DNA of 64,000 nt from Cellulomonas gilvus ATCC 13127 (GTDB taxonomy: Bacteria > Actinomycetota > Actinomycetes > Actinomycetales > Cellulomonadaceae): assembly GCF_000218545.1 (NCBI RefSeq), contig NC_015671.1, forward strand, positions 744,001 to 808,000, written 5' to 3'. The notes below the pieces were generated by a model. That model had not been told where the DNA came from and did not search any database. It worked only from the letters and a program-made list of their open reading frames with translations. Below, piece after piece: positions 23,604 to 32,235 of this stretch. Positions within the stretch are counted from its first letter, which is position 1, and each line of letters opens with the position of its first letter. Position numbers and translations under genes: made by a program.

Positions 23604-25910
23604 TCAGCCGGTGATCGTGAACGTGCCGGTCAGCTGGCGCTCGCGCACCGACGAGGGCCCGACGCGCAGCTCGAAGTCGCCGGGCTCGACCACGCGGCGC
23701 GCGTCGGCGTCGACGATCGAGCAGTCCGCCGCGGCGACCGTGAGGTCCACGACGACGCGCTCCCCGGGTGCGAGCTCGACCTGGCGGTAGGCCTTGAGCT
23801 CGGTGTCCGCCCACATGGTGCTGGTCACCTGGTCGGAGACGTAGACCTGGACGGTCTCGAGCGCGGGGCGCGTGCCGGTGTTGTGCAGCGTCACGCGTGC
23901 CGCGACGGAGCCGTCCGCGCTCACCCGCGGGGTCAGCACCTCGAGGTCGGTGTACTCCACGGTGGTGTAGGACAGCCCCTCGCCGAACGCGAACGCGGGC
24001 CGCTGCGTGAGGTCGGCGTAACGCGTGCCGTGCTGACCCCGCAGCTGGTTGTAGAACGTGGGCTGCTGGCCGACGTGCCGTGCGAACGAGATCGGCAGGC
24101 GTCCCGACGGCTCGACGAGGCCGAGCAGGATCTCGGCGATCGCCTGCCCGCCCCGCATGCCGGGGTTCGCCGCCCAGACGATCGCTGCTGCGTCCAGCGC
24201 GGAGTCGGGCAGCACCAGCGGCTTGGACGCGACGACGACGACGACGAGCGGAGTGCCGGTCGCGGCGAGCGCGTCGAGCAGCGCGACCTGACCGCCGATG
24301 AGCTCGAGCGTGGCCGTCGAGCGCCCCTCGCCCACGAGCTCGATGCGGTCACCCACCACGGCGACCACGTAGTCCGCGTCGCGGGCCGCGGCGACGGCCT
24401 CGGCGATCAGCGTCTCGTCGGGCGCGCACGGGACGACGACCTGGGGACGCGGCTGGCCGTCGGGGAAGAACTCGCCCTCGGGGTCGGGCGCGAGCTCGAG
24501 GATGTCGGCACCGCGTGCGTGCGTGACCTGCCACCCCGCGGGGGAGCGGTCGCGCAGGCCGTCGAGGACGGTCTCGATGAGGTGGCGCGGGTGGCCGTCG
24601 GGCAGCCAGCCGGCCTGCCCGGAGCGGCCCGCCCAGTCGCCCAGCTGCGCGTCGGTGTCGTCGGCGTTGGGGCCGACGACGAGGATGCGGCGCGTGGTGG
24701 CGTCGTCGGGCGCGACCGCACGCTCGTCGGGACCGGGGGTGCAGCCGCCGCCCAGGGGGAGCACGCCGTCGTTGCGCAGCAGGACGACGGACCGGCGGGT
24801 CAGCTCGAGGTTCGCGGCGACGTGCGCGGGGCTGGAGACGACCTCCGCGATGCGCGCCGGGTCGGGGCGGCGCGGGTCCTCGAACAGCCCGAGCTCGAAC
24901 TTGAGCGTGAGGATCCGGGAGACGGCCGCGTCGATCGCCGACTCGTCCAGCAGCCCCTGCGCGATCGCCTGCTGCGCGCCCTCGAAGAACTGCGGCGTGG
25001 TCATCACCACGTCGTTGCCGGCCCGGACGGCTGCCGCGGCCGCGTGCGCGTGGTCCGGCTGGACGTGCTGCTCCCAGACCATGCGGCCCACGTTGTCCCA
25101 GTCGGTGACGAGCGTGCCCGTGTAGCCCCACTCTCCGCGCAGCACGTCGCTCAGCAGCCAGTCGTTGATGGTGATGGGGGTGCCGTCCATCGACTGGTAG
25201 CCCAGCATGAACGTCGCGCAGCCCTCGCGCGCCACGCGCTCGAACGGCGGGAGGAACCACGCGCGCAGCTTGCGGCGGGAGATGTCGGCCTCCGTCGCGT
25301 CGCGCCCTCCCTGCGTCTCGGAGTAGCCCGCGAAGTGCTTGGCGGTCGCGAGGATCGCGGTCGGGTCCGTCAGACCGTCGCCCTGGTAGCCGCGGACCAT
25401 GGCCGACGCGAGCTCGCCGATCAGGAACGGGTCCTCGCCGAACGTCTCCGAGACCCGGCCCCACCGCAGGTCACGCGCGATGCAGAGCACGGGGGAGAAC
25501 GTCCAGTGGATGCCGGTCGCGGCGACCTCGACGGCCGTGACGCGCGCGGCGCGCTCGACCAGCGCGGGGTCCCACGACGCGGCCATCCCGAGCTGCGTGG
25601 GGAAGATCGTCGCGCCCTCCCAGAACGAGTGGCCGTGGATGCAGTCCTCGGCGATCAGGAGCGGGATCCGCAGGCGCGTCTGCGCCGTGGTCTCGTGCGC
25701 CTGGACCACGGCCGCGGGCGACGTGTGCAGCACCGAGCCGACGTGCATGTCCTCGATGAGGTGGCGCGCGTCGTCGCGTGCCTCGAGCTGCAGCATCTGG
25801 CCGACCTTCTCCGCCGTCGTCATGCGGGCGACGAGGTCCGCGACCCGCTCGGGCACCGGCCGGGAGGCGTCGAGGTACGGCAGCGTCTCGGTGGGGTTCT
25901 CGGTGGTCAC
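23604..25910 (-). CDS. Glycoside hydrolase family 3 beta-glucosidase (cytoplasmic)
   Basis: A 768-residue retaining beta-glycosidase, probably splitting cello-oligosaccharides or related beta-glucosides after import, because there is no signal peptide. The TIM-barrel domain has ATAKHFAGYSE (KHF at 191-193, substrate binding) and the nucleophile D270 in LVTDWDNVG. The alpha/beta sandwich domain and a C-terminal fibronectin III-like domain (VSADGSVAARVTLHNTGTRPALETVQVYVS) follow. The GTG start has AAAGGGAA about 8 nt upstream. The leader carries a perfect LacI-type operator, so expression should be inducible by its sugar. Beta-xylosidase or other GH3 activities cannot be excluded. Confidence 0.93.
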   Translation of the reverse strand: MTTENPTETLPYLDASRPVPERVADLVARMTTAEKVGQMLQLEARDDARHLIEDMHVGSVLHTSPAAVVQAHETTAQTRLRIPLLIAEDCIHGHSFWEGATIFPTQLGMAASWDPALVERAARVTAVEVAATGIHWTFSPVLCIARDLRWGRVSETFGEDPFLIGELASAMVRGYQGDGLTDPTAILATAKHFAGYSETQGGRDATEADISRRKLRAWFLPPFERVAREGCATFMLGYQSMDGTPITINDWLLSDVLRGEWGYTGTLVTDWDNVGRMVWEQHVQPDHAHAAAAAVRAGNDVVMTTPQFFEGAQQAIAQGLLDESAIDAAVSRILTLKFELGLFEDPRRPDPARIAEVVSSPAHVAANLELTRRSVVLLRNDGVLPLGGGCTPGPDERAVAPDDATTRRILVVGPNADDTDAQLGDWAGRSGQAGWLPDGHPRHLIETVLDGLRDRSPAGWQVTHARGADILELAPDPEGEFFPDGQPRPQVVVPCAPDETLIAEAVAAARDADYVVAVVGDRIELVGEGRSTATLELIGGQVALLDALAATGTPLVVVVVASKPLVLPDSALDAAAIVWAANPGMRGGQAIAEILLGLVEPSGRLPISFARHVGQQPTFYNQLRGQHGTRYADLTQRPAFAFGEGLSYTTVEYTDLEVLTPRVSADGSVAARVTLHNTGTRPALETVQVYVSDQVTSTMWADTELKAYRQVELAPGERVVVDLTVAAADCSIVDADARRVVEPGDFELRVGPSSVRERQLTGTFTITG

Positions 25911-25988
25911 GGGTGTTCCCTTTCACGACGACGGTGGCGGTACGGGCAGGTGGGCGGAGGGTCGTGCGTCACGGTCGTCCGCGCGCTT

Positions 25989-26004
25989 CCGGAACCGGTT
26001 CCGG
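25989..26004. promoter_or_regulatory. LacI-family-type operator of the GH3 gene
   Basis: CCGGAACCGGTTCCGG is a perfect 16-bp palindrome with a central CG, the usual form of LacI/GalR-family operators. It lies about 80 nt before the start codon and 30-40 nt downstream of the predicted transcription start, a roadblock position. No LacI-family gene lies in the window, so the repressor is elsewhere. Confidence 0.7.
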
Positions 26005-26037
26005 AGCGATGCGTGAGCGGACCCGATCCGATGCGCG

Positions 26038-26043
26038 AGCCTA
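26038..26043 (-). promoter_or_regulatory. Candidate -10 (TAGGCT) of the GH3 gene
   Basis: Minus-strand TAGGCT between the two palindromes upstream of the beta-glucosidase gene. The predicted leader of about 120 nt includes the operator. No good -35 is seen; the inverted repeat at 26055-26070 occupies that position. Confidence 0.45.
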
Positions 26044-26054
26044 GCAGGACAATG

Positions 26055-26070
26055 CTTACCAGCCGGTAAG
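26055..26070. promoter_or_regulatory. Inverted repeat, candidate regulator site over the GH3 -35 region
   Basis: CTTACC and GGTAAG separated by AGCC. The symmetry and spacing resemble TetR-type operators. It lies in the -35 region of the GH3 promoter and immediately 3' of the nitroreductase gene. Confidence 0.45.
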
Positions 26071-26077
26071 TTTCGGC

Positions 26078-26569
26078 TCAGGAGGCGGCGGACCCGAGCT
26101 CGGGCTCGAGCACGAACAGCAGCAGCGGGCGTCCCGCGCGCGCGGCGTACGCCTCGTACCCCGGCCACACGTCGCGGAACTGCGCGACCAGGCGCGCAGC
26201 CTCGACCTCGGACGCCTGGCGGGCGCGCACGGCCGTGGTCCGTCCCGCGACCGTGACCTGCGCGCGCGGGTCTGCCAGCAGGTTGAGCGCCCAGGCCGGG
26301 TGGTGCGCCTGGCCCCAGTTCGAGCCCAGCACCGCCCAGCCCTCCCCGGCCGGCACCTGCAGCAGCACCGCCTCGCGCGGCTCGCCGCTGCGGCGCCCCG
26401 TGGTGGTCAGCACCAGCTGCGGGAGGCGAGGGCGGCCGAGCACGGTCCAGCGACCGTCGGTCGCCCGCTGGAGGCGCCGGTCCAGCCGCGAGGTGGCACG
26501 GCCCACGCGGGCGAACCACCGGGTCCGCCCGAGCCGCCGGGCCACGTCGGTGAGGTGCACGCCGGTCAT
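26078..26569 (-). CDS. Deazaflavin (F420)-dependent nitroreductase/quinone reductase family protein
   Basis: A 163-residue split-barrel protein of the DDN family (formerly DUF385), found mainly in actinobacteria. The core reads LPQLVLTTTGRRSGEPREAVLLQVPAGEGWAVLGSNWGQAHHPAWALNLLADPRAQVTV; the GSNWG and HHPAW runs line the cofactor and quinone site. Known members use reduced F420 to reduce quinones or nitro compounds; which applies here is unknown. The ATG at 26569 has no clear Shine-Dalgarno sequence. Confidence 0.88.
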   Translation of the reverse strand: MTGVHLTDVARRLGRTRWFARVGRATSRLDRRLQRATDGRWTVLGRPRLPQLVLTTTGRRSGEPREAVLLQVPAGEGWAVLGSNWGQAHHPAWALNLLADPRAQVTVAGRTTAVRARQASEVEAARLVAQFRDVWPGYEAYAARAGRPLLLFVLEPELGSAAS

Positions 26570-26926
26570 TGTGCCGGTGCGGGGCCCCGCGGCGCCGCTG
26601 TGGCCCGGCGGCGTGGAACTTTCATGTATCGATCATGTTTCCGGCGTATAACACGGCGGCTCGGCGTGCTGTGCGGATTTGACAGCCGGACGAGCGTCCG
26701 ACGACGCGGAGAGCAGGAGAAACCGCCCGGAACCGGCGGCCCCGTCTCACTATGTGGAAGGTACCGGTCAGTATCAATCACGTAACGATCACCCGTTGCG
26801 GCTCCGGGGGCGCCGACGGCCCCTTGAGGCGTGACTAACGTTCATCCAAACCCCGGTGGGCCGCTGCCGGTCGGTGCGTGCGCGCACCGACCACGACGGG
26901 CGCCCGCCACCTTCACAGGAGGAACC
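26570..26926. other. 357-nt divergent intergenic region before the peptide ABC operon
   Basis: No gene is seen. The stretch is less GC-rich than its surroundings and holds promoter-like A/T patches: TATAAC at 26647-26652, TTGACA at 26679-26684 without a matching -10, and TAACGT at 26836-26841 as a possible -10 for the plus-strand operon (leader about 80 nt). On the minus strand, TTATAC and GATACAT near 26630-26655 could serve the nitroreductase gene. None forms a clear -35/-10 pair. Confidence 0.4.
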
Positions 26927-28723
26927 TTGAAGATCAGGCGAATCAGCGCCGGCATCGCGGTCGTTGCCGCGGGTGCCCTGGTGCTCGGAGCGTGCTCCAA
27001 CGACCCGTCCGACCCGTCCACGTCCGAGCCGTCCGCGAGCTCGACCGGCGAGGCGACGACCGGTGGCTCCGTGACGGTCTCCGAGACGAACGAGTTCTTC
27101 TCGTTCAACTCGTCGACGGCCAACGGCAACACGGACATCAACTCCAAGGTCGCCCTCGTCACGAACTCGCACTTCTACTACATCGACGACCAGCTGAAGG
27201 TTCAGCGCGACGAGTCGTTCGGCACGATCGAGAAGCTGAGCGACGACCCGTTGACCGTCAAGTACACGGTCAACGAGGGCAAGAAGTGGTCGGACGGCGA
27301 GCCGATCGACGCCGACGACCTGGTCCTGGCCTGGGCCGTCTTCTCGGGCTACTACGACGACGCCGTCTACGACGACGCGGGCGAGATCACCGAGGGCACG
27401 AGCTACTTCTCGTACGCCGGTTCGACGCTGGGCCTCGGCCTGACGGACTTCCCGGAGATCGGCGAGGACGGCCGCAGCATCACGCTGACCTACTCCAAGC
27501 CGTTCTCCGACTGGGAGGTCGCCTTCGACCTCGACCGGCCGGCGCACGTCGTGGCCAAGGGTGCCGGTCTGGCCGACGGTGCCGCCCTGCTCGAGGTCTT
27601 CAAGTCCGTCGAGCGCGGCGACAGCGAGAAGCCGAAGGAGACGAACGCGGAGCTCAAGGCCGCTGCCGACTTCTACAACACGGGCTTCGACTCCAAGACG
27701 CTCCCGAGCGACCCGGGCCTGTACCTCTCGTCCGGCCCGTACATCGTCTCCGACGTCGCCGAGGGCCAGTCGGTCACGCTGGTCCCGAACGAGACCTACG
27801 ACGGCGACCTGACGCCCAAGCTGGACCAGATCACCATCCGCACCATCGCGGACCCGTCCGCGGCGATCTCGGCACTCAAGAACGGTGAGGTCGACATCGT
27901 CTCGCCGCAGGCCAACGCGGACACGCTCGCCGCGCTCGAGGCCGTCGACGGCATCCAGATCCACCAGGGTCTGCAGCTCGCGTTCGACCACATCGACCTG
28001 AACAGCACGGGTGTCTTCAAGGACGCCAAGGTGCGCGAGGCCTTCCTCAAGACGATCCCGCGCCAGGCGATCCTCGACGCGATCATCACGCCGCTGCAGC
28101 CCGACGCCACGGTGCTGGACTCCTTCCTGTTCGTCCCGGCGCAGGACGGCTACGCCGACACCATCAAGACCAACGGCGTCGCGCAGTTCACCGAGCCCGA
28201 CATCGAGGGCGCCAAGGAGCTGCTCGCGGGCGCCAAGCCCGAGGTCCGCATCCTCTACAACAGCAACAACCCGAACCGCGTCGACGCGTTCACGCTGATC
28301 GCCGAGTCCGCCAAGCAGGCCGGCTTCACGATCGTCGACGAGGGCGACCCCGAGTGGGGCTCGCGCCTGGGTGACGGCTCGTACGACGCCTCGATCTTCG
28401 GCTGGATCAACTCGGGTGTCGGCGTCTCCGGCGTCCCGCAGATCTACGGCACGCAGCAGGCGTCGAACTTCAACGGCGTGTCGAGCCCCGAGGCCGACGA
28501 GCTCATGGACCAGCTGATCTCGACGATCGACCCGGCCGAGCAGGTCGCCCTGCAGGTCCAGATCGAGGAGCTGCTCGGCAAGACCTACACGACGCTGCCG
28601 TTCTTCCAGAGCGTCGGCGTGGAGGGTGTCGCGGACCGCGTCCAGGGCATCGACACCTACAACCCCAACCAGAACGGTGTCTGGTGGAACGTGTGGGAGT
28701 GGACGGTCGACGACGCGGCCTGA
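26927..28723 (+). CDS. Oligopeptide-type ABC importer, family-5 substrate-binding lipoprotein
   Basis: A 598-residue lipoprotein receptor. The signal peptide ends LVLGAC with C23 lipidated, followed by a Ser/Thr/Pro linker. The family-5 (DppA/OppA) body shows LTVKYTVNEGKKWSDGEPIDADDLVLAW and later INSGVGVSGVPQ and VWWNVWEW. Family-5 receptors bind peptides but also cellobiose, nickel or other ligands, so substrate is open. The start is TTG: CAGGAGGAA lies 5 nt upstream and the signal peptide begins exactly there. Codons here are strongly biased and uniform, suggesting high expression. A hairpin at 28774 separates it from the permease genes. Confidence 0.92.
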   Translation: MKIRRISAGIAVVAAGALVLGACSNDPSDPSTSEPSASSTGEATTGGSVTVSETNEFFSFNSSTANGNTDINSKVALVTNSHFYYIDDQLKVQRDESFGTIEKLSDDPLTVKYTVNEGKKWSDGEPIDADDLVLAWAVFSGYYDDAVYDDAGEITEGTSYFSYAGSTLGLGLTDFPEIGEDGRSITLTYSKPFSDWEVAFDLDRPAHVVAKGAGLADGAALLEVFKSVERGDSEKPKETNAELKAAADFYNTGFDSKTLPSDPGLYLSSGPYIVSDVAEGQSVTLVPNETYDGDLTPKLDQITIRTIADPSAAISALKNGEVDIVSPQANADTLAALEAVDGIQIHQGLQLAFDHIDLNSTGVFKDAKVREAFLKTIPRQAILDAIITPLQPDATVLDSFLFVPAQDGYADTIKTNGVAQFTEPDIEGAKELLAGAKPEVRILYNSNNPNRVDAFTLIAESAKQAGFTIVDEGDPEWGSRLGDGSYDASIFGWINSGVGVSGVPQIYGTQQASNFNGVSSPEADELMDQLISTIDPAEQVALQVQIEELLGKTYTTLPFFQSVGVEGVADRVQGIDTYNPNQNGVWWNVWEWTVDDAA

Positions 28724-28773
28724 GCCGCGGACGTCACCCCTTCCGTAGCCGCGTGAGCGGCTGAGACGGAACA

Positions 28774-28815
28774 TGACGGTGCCGGGTCCCCGCTCGCGGG
28801 GGCCCGGCACCGTCA
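28774..28815 (+). terminator. Strong hairpin between the binding protein and permease genes
   Basis: Two 18-nt arms with one G-T mismatch and a 6-nt loop. It stands 50 nt after the receptor stop and 100 nt before the permease start. Within an operon, such a hairpin usually works as a partial terminator or a 3' stabiliser, giving more receptor than permease. Confidence 0.7.
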
Positions 28816-28914
28816 GGTCCGGCAGGCCCACGACCAGCATCGAGGCCTGCCGTACTATGACCGAACCGTCGACGGGCCGCCGCCTGTTGTCGCCCGTCCT
28901 CACAGCGAGAACCC

Positions 28915-30459
28915 ATGCTCACCTACATCACACGACGAGTCCTGGCGTCGCTCATGATCCTTCTGGGCGCGTCGTTCATCGTCTACATGCTCGTCGCGTA
29001 CAGCGGCGACCCGCTGGCCGAGATCCGGTCCACGAACTCGCCGAGCAAGGAGGCTCAGCTCCAGGCGCGCACGGAGATGCTCAATCTCAACGTGCCCCCG
29101 GCGCTGCGCTACTTCCTGTGGCTCGGTGGCGCCGCCAAGTGCCTGGTGCCGTTCGCGGGCGAGTGCGACCTCGGCGTCACGCTGCAGAACCAGCCCGTCA
29201 CCGCGGCGCTCAGCCAGGCGATCCCCACCACGCTCCAGCTCGTGACCACGGCTGCGGTGCTGGCGATCGTGCTCGGCATCTCGATCGGCATCGTCACCGC
29301 CCTGCGGCAGTACTCGACGCTCGACTACGGCGTGACGTTCGTGTCCTTCCTCTTCTTCTCGCTGCCGGTGTTCTGGGTCGCGGTGCTCCTCAAGGAGTTC
29401 GGCGCGATCGGGTTCAACGACTTCCTGCGTGATCCGTTCATCGCGACCACCACGATCGTCGTGGTCTCGTTGATCGCCGCACTGCTGTGGACCGTGCTGC
29501 TCGCGGGGTCGTGGCGGCGCCGCCTCATCACGTTCGCCGCGGCCTTCGCCGCGACGTTCGCGGTCATGTACTTCCTGTCGGTGACGCGGTGGTTCAGCGA
29601 CCCGTCGCTGGGTGTCGTGGTCATCGGCCTCACCGGTGTCGCCATCGCCTTCGGCGCGACGACGCTGTTCGCCGGGCTGCGCAACCGCAAGGCGCTGTAC
29701 GCGTCGCTGACCACGGTCGGCCTGGGCGTCGTCGCGTACTTCGTGCTGCAGCCGATCTTCGAGTCGAACGCGAGCCTGTGGCTGATCCTCGGTCTCCTGG
29801 TGCTCTCGCTCGGCGCCGCATGGGGCATCGGTCACGCGTTCGGCGGGTACGACCGCGGGCAGTCGCGCAAGGCCGCGATGCTCACGTCGTTCGGCATGGG
29901 CGCCCTGGTGCTGCTGGACCAGTTCATGCAGCACTGGGCGGAGTACACCACCAACTCGAAGGTCCGCGGCCGGCCGATCGCCACGATCGGCGCCGAGACG
30001 CCCAACCTCAACGGCGACTTCTGGCTCACCGGGATCGACAAGTACACGCACCTGATCCTGCCCACGGTGGCCCTGATCCTCATCTCCCTCGCGTCGTACA
30101 CGCGCTACTCGCGCGCCTCGATGCTCGAGGTCATGGGTCAGGACTACGTGCGCACCGCGCGGGCCAAGGGCCTCTCGGAGCGTGTGGTCGTCACGCGGCA
30201 CGCGTTCCGCAACGCGCTCATCCCGCTCGCCACGATCGTCGCGATCGACATCGGCGCGCTGATCGGTGGTGCCGTCATCACCGAGTCCGTGTTCTCGTTC
30301 AAGGGCATGGGCGTGCTGTTCCTCAACGGCGTGCGCGGCATCGACCCGAACCCCGTCATGGGTGTCTTCCTGGTCACCGCCATCACCGCCGTGGTGTTCA
30401 ACCTGCTCGCCGACCTCACGTACTCGGCGCTCGACCCCCGAGTGAGGGTGAAGGCATGA
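28915..30459 (+). CDS. Oligopeptide-type ABC permease (DppB/OppB-like) with an internal extension
   Basis: A 514-residue permease; ordinary DppB proteins have about 310-340. Residues 1-165 and about 350-514 are standard: an N-terminal helix after MLTYITRRVLASLMILLGAS, TTLQLV, and the EAA loop DYVRTARAKGLSERVVVTRHAFRNALIP near the end. Between them lies an insertion of roughly 180 residues with four or five extra hydrophobic segments, including RRRLITFAAAFAATFAVMYF and LYASLTTVGLGVVAYFVL. The frame is uninterrupted, so this is a real protein design, not a fusion artefact. ATG start without a clear Shine-Dalgarno sequence. Confidence 0.9.
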   Translation: MLTYITRRVLASLMILLGASFIVYMLVAYSGDPLAEIRSTNSPSKEAQLQARTEMLNLNVPPALRYFLWLGGAAKCLVPFAGECDLGVTLQNQPVTAALSQAIPTTLQLVTTAAVLAIVLGISIGIVTALRQYSTLDYGVTFVSFLFFSLPVFWVAVLLKEFGAIGFNDFLRDPFIATTTIVVVSLIAALLWTVLLAGSWRRRLITFAAAFAATFAVMYFLSVTRWFSDPSLGVVVIGLTGVAIAFGATTLFAGLRNRKALYASLTTVGLGVVAYFVLQPIFESNASLWLILGLLVLSLGAAWGIGHAFGGYDRGQSRKAAMLTSFGMGALVLLDQFMQHWAEYTTNSKVRGRPIATIGAETPNLNGDFWLTGIDKYTHLILPTVALILISLASYTRYSRASMLEVMGQDYVRTARAKGLSERVVVTRHAFRNALIPLATIVAIDIGALIGGAVITESVFSFKGMGVLFLNGVRGIDPNPVMGVFLVTAITAVVFNLLADLTYSALDPRVRVKA

Positions 30460-31580
30460 CGACGCTGCTCGAGAACACCGCCGGCGTGCCCGGCGGAACC
30501 CCGGAAGCGCCCGAGCAGGTCAAGGGCCTGAGCCAGGGCCAGATCGTGCGGCGCCGGTTCTTCGGCCACCGCGCGGCGGTCATCAGCATCGTGGTGCTCG
30601 CCCTGGTCGTCGTCCTGTCGATCTCCGCGATCGGCCTCGGGCCGATCCCGGGCTGGTGGAAGTACAGCTACACGCAGACGCCCACCCTGATGGACGGCGG
30701 CCGGCCCACGCTGCAGCTGTGGCCGTTCTCGTTGGGGGAGCACCCGTTCGGGCAGGACCGCGTGGGCCGCGACATGTTCGCGATGACCATGCGCGGCGCG
30801 CAGATCTCGCTGTTCATCATGCTGCTCGTGGGTTCGCTCGCCGCGCTGGTGGGCGTCCTGATCGGCGCGACGTCGGGGTTCTTCCGCGGCAAGGTCGAGG
30901 CCGTGCTCATGCGGTTCACCGACATGATCATCATCATCCCGGCGCTGATCGCGGCGTCCGTGGTCGCCCGGTCCGCCTCGAGCGTCGTGCTGCTGGCCGT
31001 GTTCCTGGGGCTGGTGTCCTGGACCGGCATGGCGCGCCTGGTGCGCGGTGACTTCCTGACGCTGCGTGAGCGCGAGTTCGTCGACGCGGCTCGTCTGGCC
31101 GGTGCGTCGAACAGCCGCATCATCTTCCGGCACATCCTGCCGAACGCGGTCGGCGTCATCACGGTCAACACCACGCTGCTGATGTCCGCGGCGATCCTCA
31201 CCGAGACGGCTCTTAGCTACGTGGGACTCGGAGTGCAGAACCCGGACACGTCGCTCGGCAAGCTCATCAGCGACAACCAGGCCGCGTTCTCGACGCGTCC
31301 GTGGCTGTTCTGGTGGCCCGGCCTGTTCATCGTGGTCATCTGCCTCACCATCAACTTCATCGGCGACGGTCTGCGCGACGCGTTCGACCCCCGTCAGAAG
31401 AAGATCGTGCTGCGTCGCGTCAAGGAGTCGCCCGCGTCGGCCGAGCTCCGGCAGTCCGTGGACGCGCGCGTCCCGGCCACCGGTGCCGTCTCCCCGGCCG
31501 TGAGCGGCGGGGTCGTCGAGCCGCTCGACGACCCGAAGGACGCCGGCGAGGGCAACGACGACGTGGACGGTCGTCGGTGA
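30456..31580 (+). CDS. Oligopeptide-type ABC permease (DppC/OppC-like)
   Basis: A 374-residue partner permease. After a 35-residue tail, the first helix is AAVISIVVLALVVVLSISAIG, a periplasmic loop follows, then GEHPFGQDRVGRDMFAMTMRGAQISL, the hallmark DppC entry segment, and the EAA loop EFVDAARLAGASNSRIIFRHILPNAVG. A charged tail of about 60 residues ends the protein. The ATG overlaps the DppB stop by 4 nt (ATGA). Its ATPase does not follow directly: an antisense gene intervenes. Confidence 0.92.
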   Translation: MTTLLENTAGVPGGTPEAPEQVKGLSQGQIVRRRFFGHRAAVISIVVLALVVVLSISAIGLGPIPGWWKYSYTQTPTLMDGGRPTLQLWPFSLGEHPFGQDRVGRDMFAMTMRGAQISLFIMLLVGSLAALVGVLIGATSGFFRGKVEAVLMRFTDMIIIIPALIAASVVARSASSVVLLAVFLGLVSWTGMARLVRGDFLTLREREFVDAARLAGASNSRIIFRHILPNAVGVITVNTTLLMSAAILTETALSYVGLGVQNPDTSLGKLISDNQAAFSTRPWLFWWPGLFIVVICLTINFIGDGLRDAFDPRQKKIVLRRVKESPASAELRQSVDARVPATGAVSPAVSGGVVEPLDDPKDAGEGNDDVDGRR

Positions 31581-31585
31581 CGTCG

Positions 31586-32203
31586 TCAGCCGACGAGCGC
31601 CACGATCAGCGTGGTGATCGCGGCGACCGCGAGCACCGCGATCGCCGGGACGTTCCACCGGTTGGTCACGGGTGTGCGGTCGGCGACACCGGCCTCGACG
31701 CGGCCCTCCTCGACCAGCCGCTGCCAGCGGCGGCGGACCAGGAGCGCGGCGCTGCCGGACGGCGCGGTCGGCAGGTCGCCCATCGGGACGGCGCCACGCG
31801 CGTCGGCCGAGCCGGCGGACACCGCGCGCACGTCGGACACCGACACGCGGGCCACGTGCCCGGCGCCCGGGCCGGGTGCCGCCCAGGCGCGGTACTGGCC
31901 GTGCGGCGTGACGAGCGTCATCGCGTACTGGGTGGAGACGTGTGCGAGTGCCGCCCAGGGCACGCTGACGGTGCGCAGCGGGTTCACCAGCCTCACCGCC
32001 TCGTCGTCGACCTCGACCCGCGGGTACCAGAACGCGAGCCAGCCGCCGAAGGCGAGGCCCGCGCACGCGGGCAGCGCGCTCACGGCGCCGGCGACGCCCG
32101 CATCGACCCACGCGGCGGCGCACCAGCCGCCGGCGAACAGCCAGGTCCCTCCCGTGGTGAAGAACCTGCTGGTTGGGCGGTACACCGTGCCGTCGCTCGC
32201 CAT
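31586..32203 (-). CDS. PH-domain membrane protein, antisense within the peptide ABC operon
   Basis: A 205-residue protein with two N-terminal hydrophobic segments (FTTGGTWLFAGGWCAAAW, then a second ending GGWLAFW), a bacterial PH-like beta domain (PRVEVDDEAVRLVNPLRTVSVPWAALAHVST), and one C-terminal helix (VPAIAVLAVAAITTLIVALVG). Such PH-domain proteins are common in actinobacteria but have no defined role. The ATG at 32203 has GGGGG five bases upstream; a GTG at 32209 is less likely. It lies on the opposite strand between the DppC and ATPase genes. Confidence 0.75.
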   Translation of the reverse strand: MASDGTVYRPTSRFFTTGGTWLFAGGWCAAAWVDAGVAGAVSALPACAGLAFGGWLAFWYPRVEVDDEAVRLVNPLRTVSVPWAALAHVSTQYAMTLVTPHGQYRAWAAPGPGAGHVARVSVSDVRAVSAGSADARGAVPMGDLPTAPSGSAALLVRRRWQRLVEEGRVEAGVADRTPVTNRWNVPAIAVLAVAAITTLIVALVG

Positions 32204-32235
32204 GCTCACCCCCGCATGATCTCAGGAGCCTCCGC

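Noticed and set aside
26679..26684. TTGACA as a -35 for the peptide ABC operon
   Set aside because: No TANNNT is found 16-18 bp downstream, so the pair does not hold.
26789..28903. 704-residue minus-strand frame antisense to the first peptide receptor
   Set aside because: Arg/Val/Asp-rich mirror of a gene with strong codon bias; no start context and no recognisable domain.
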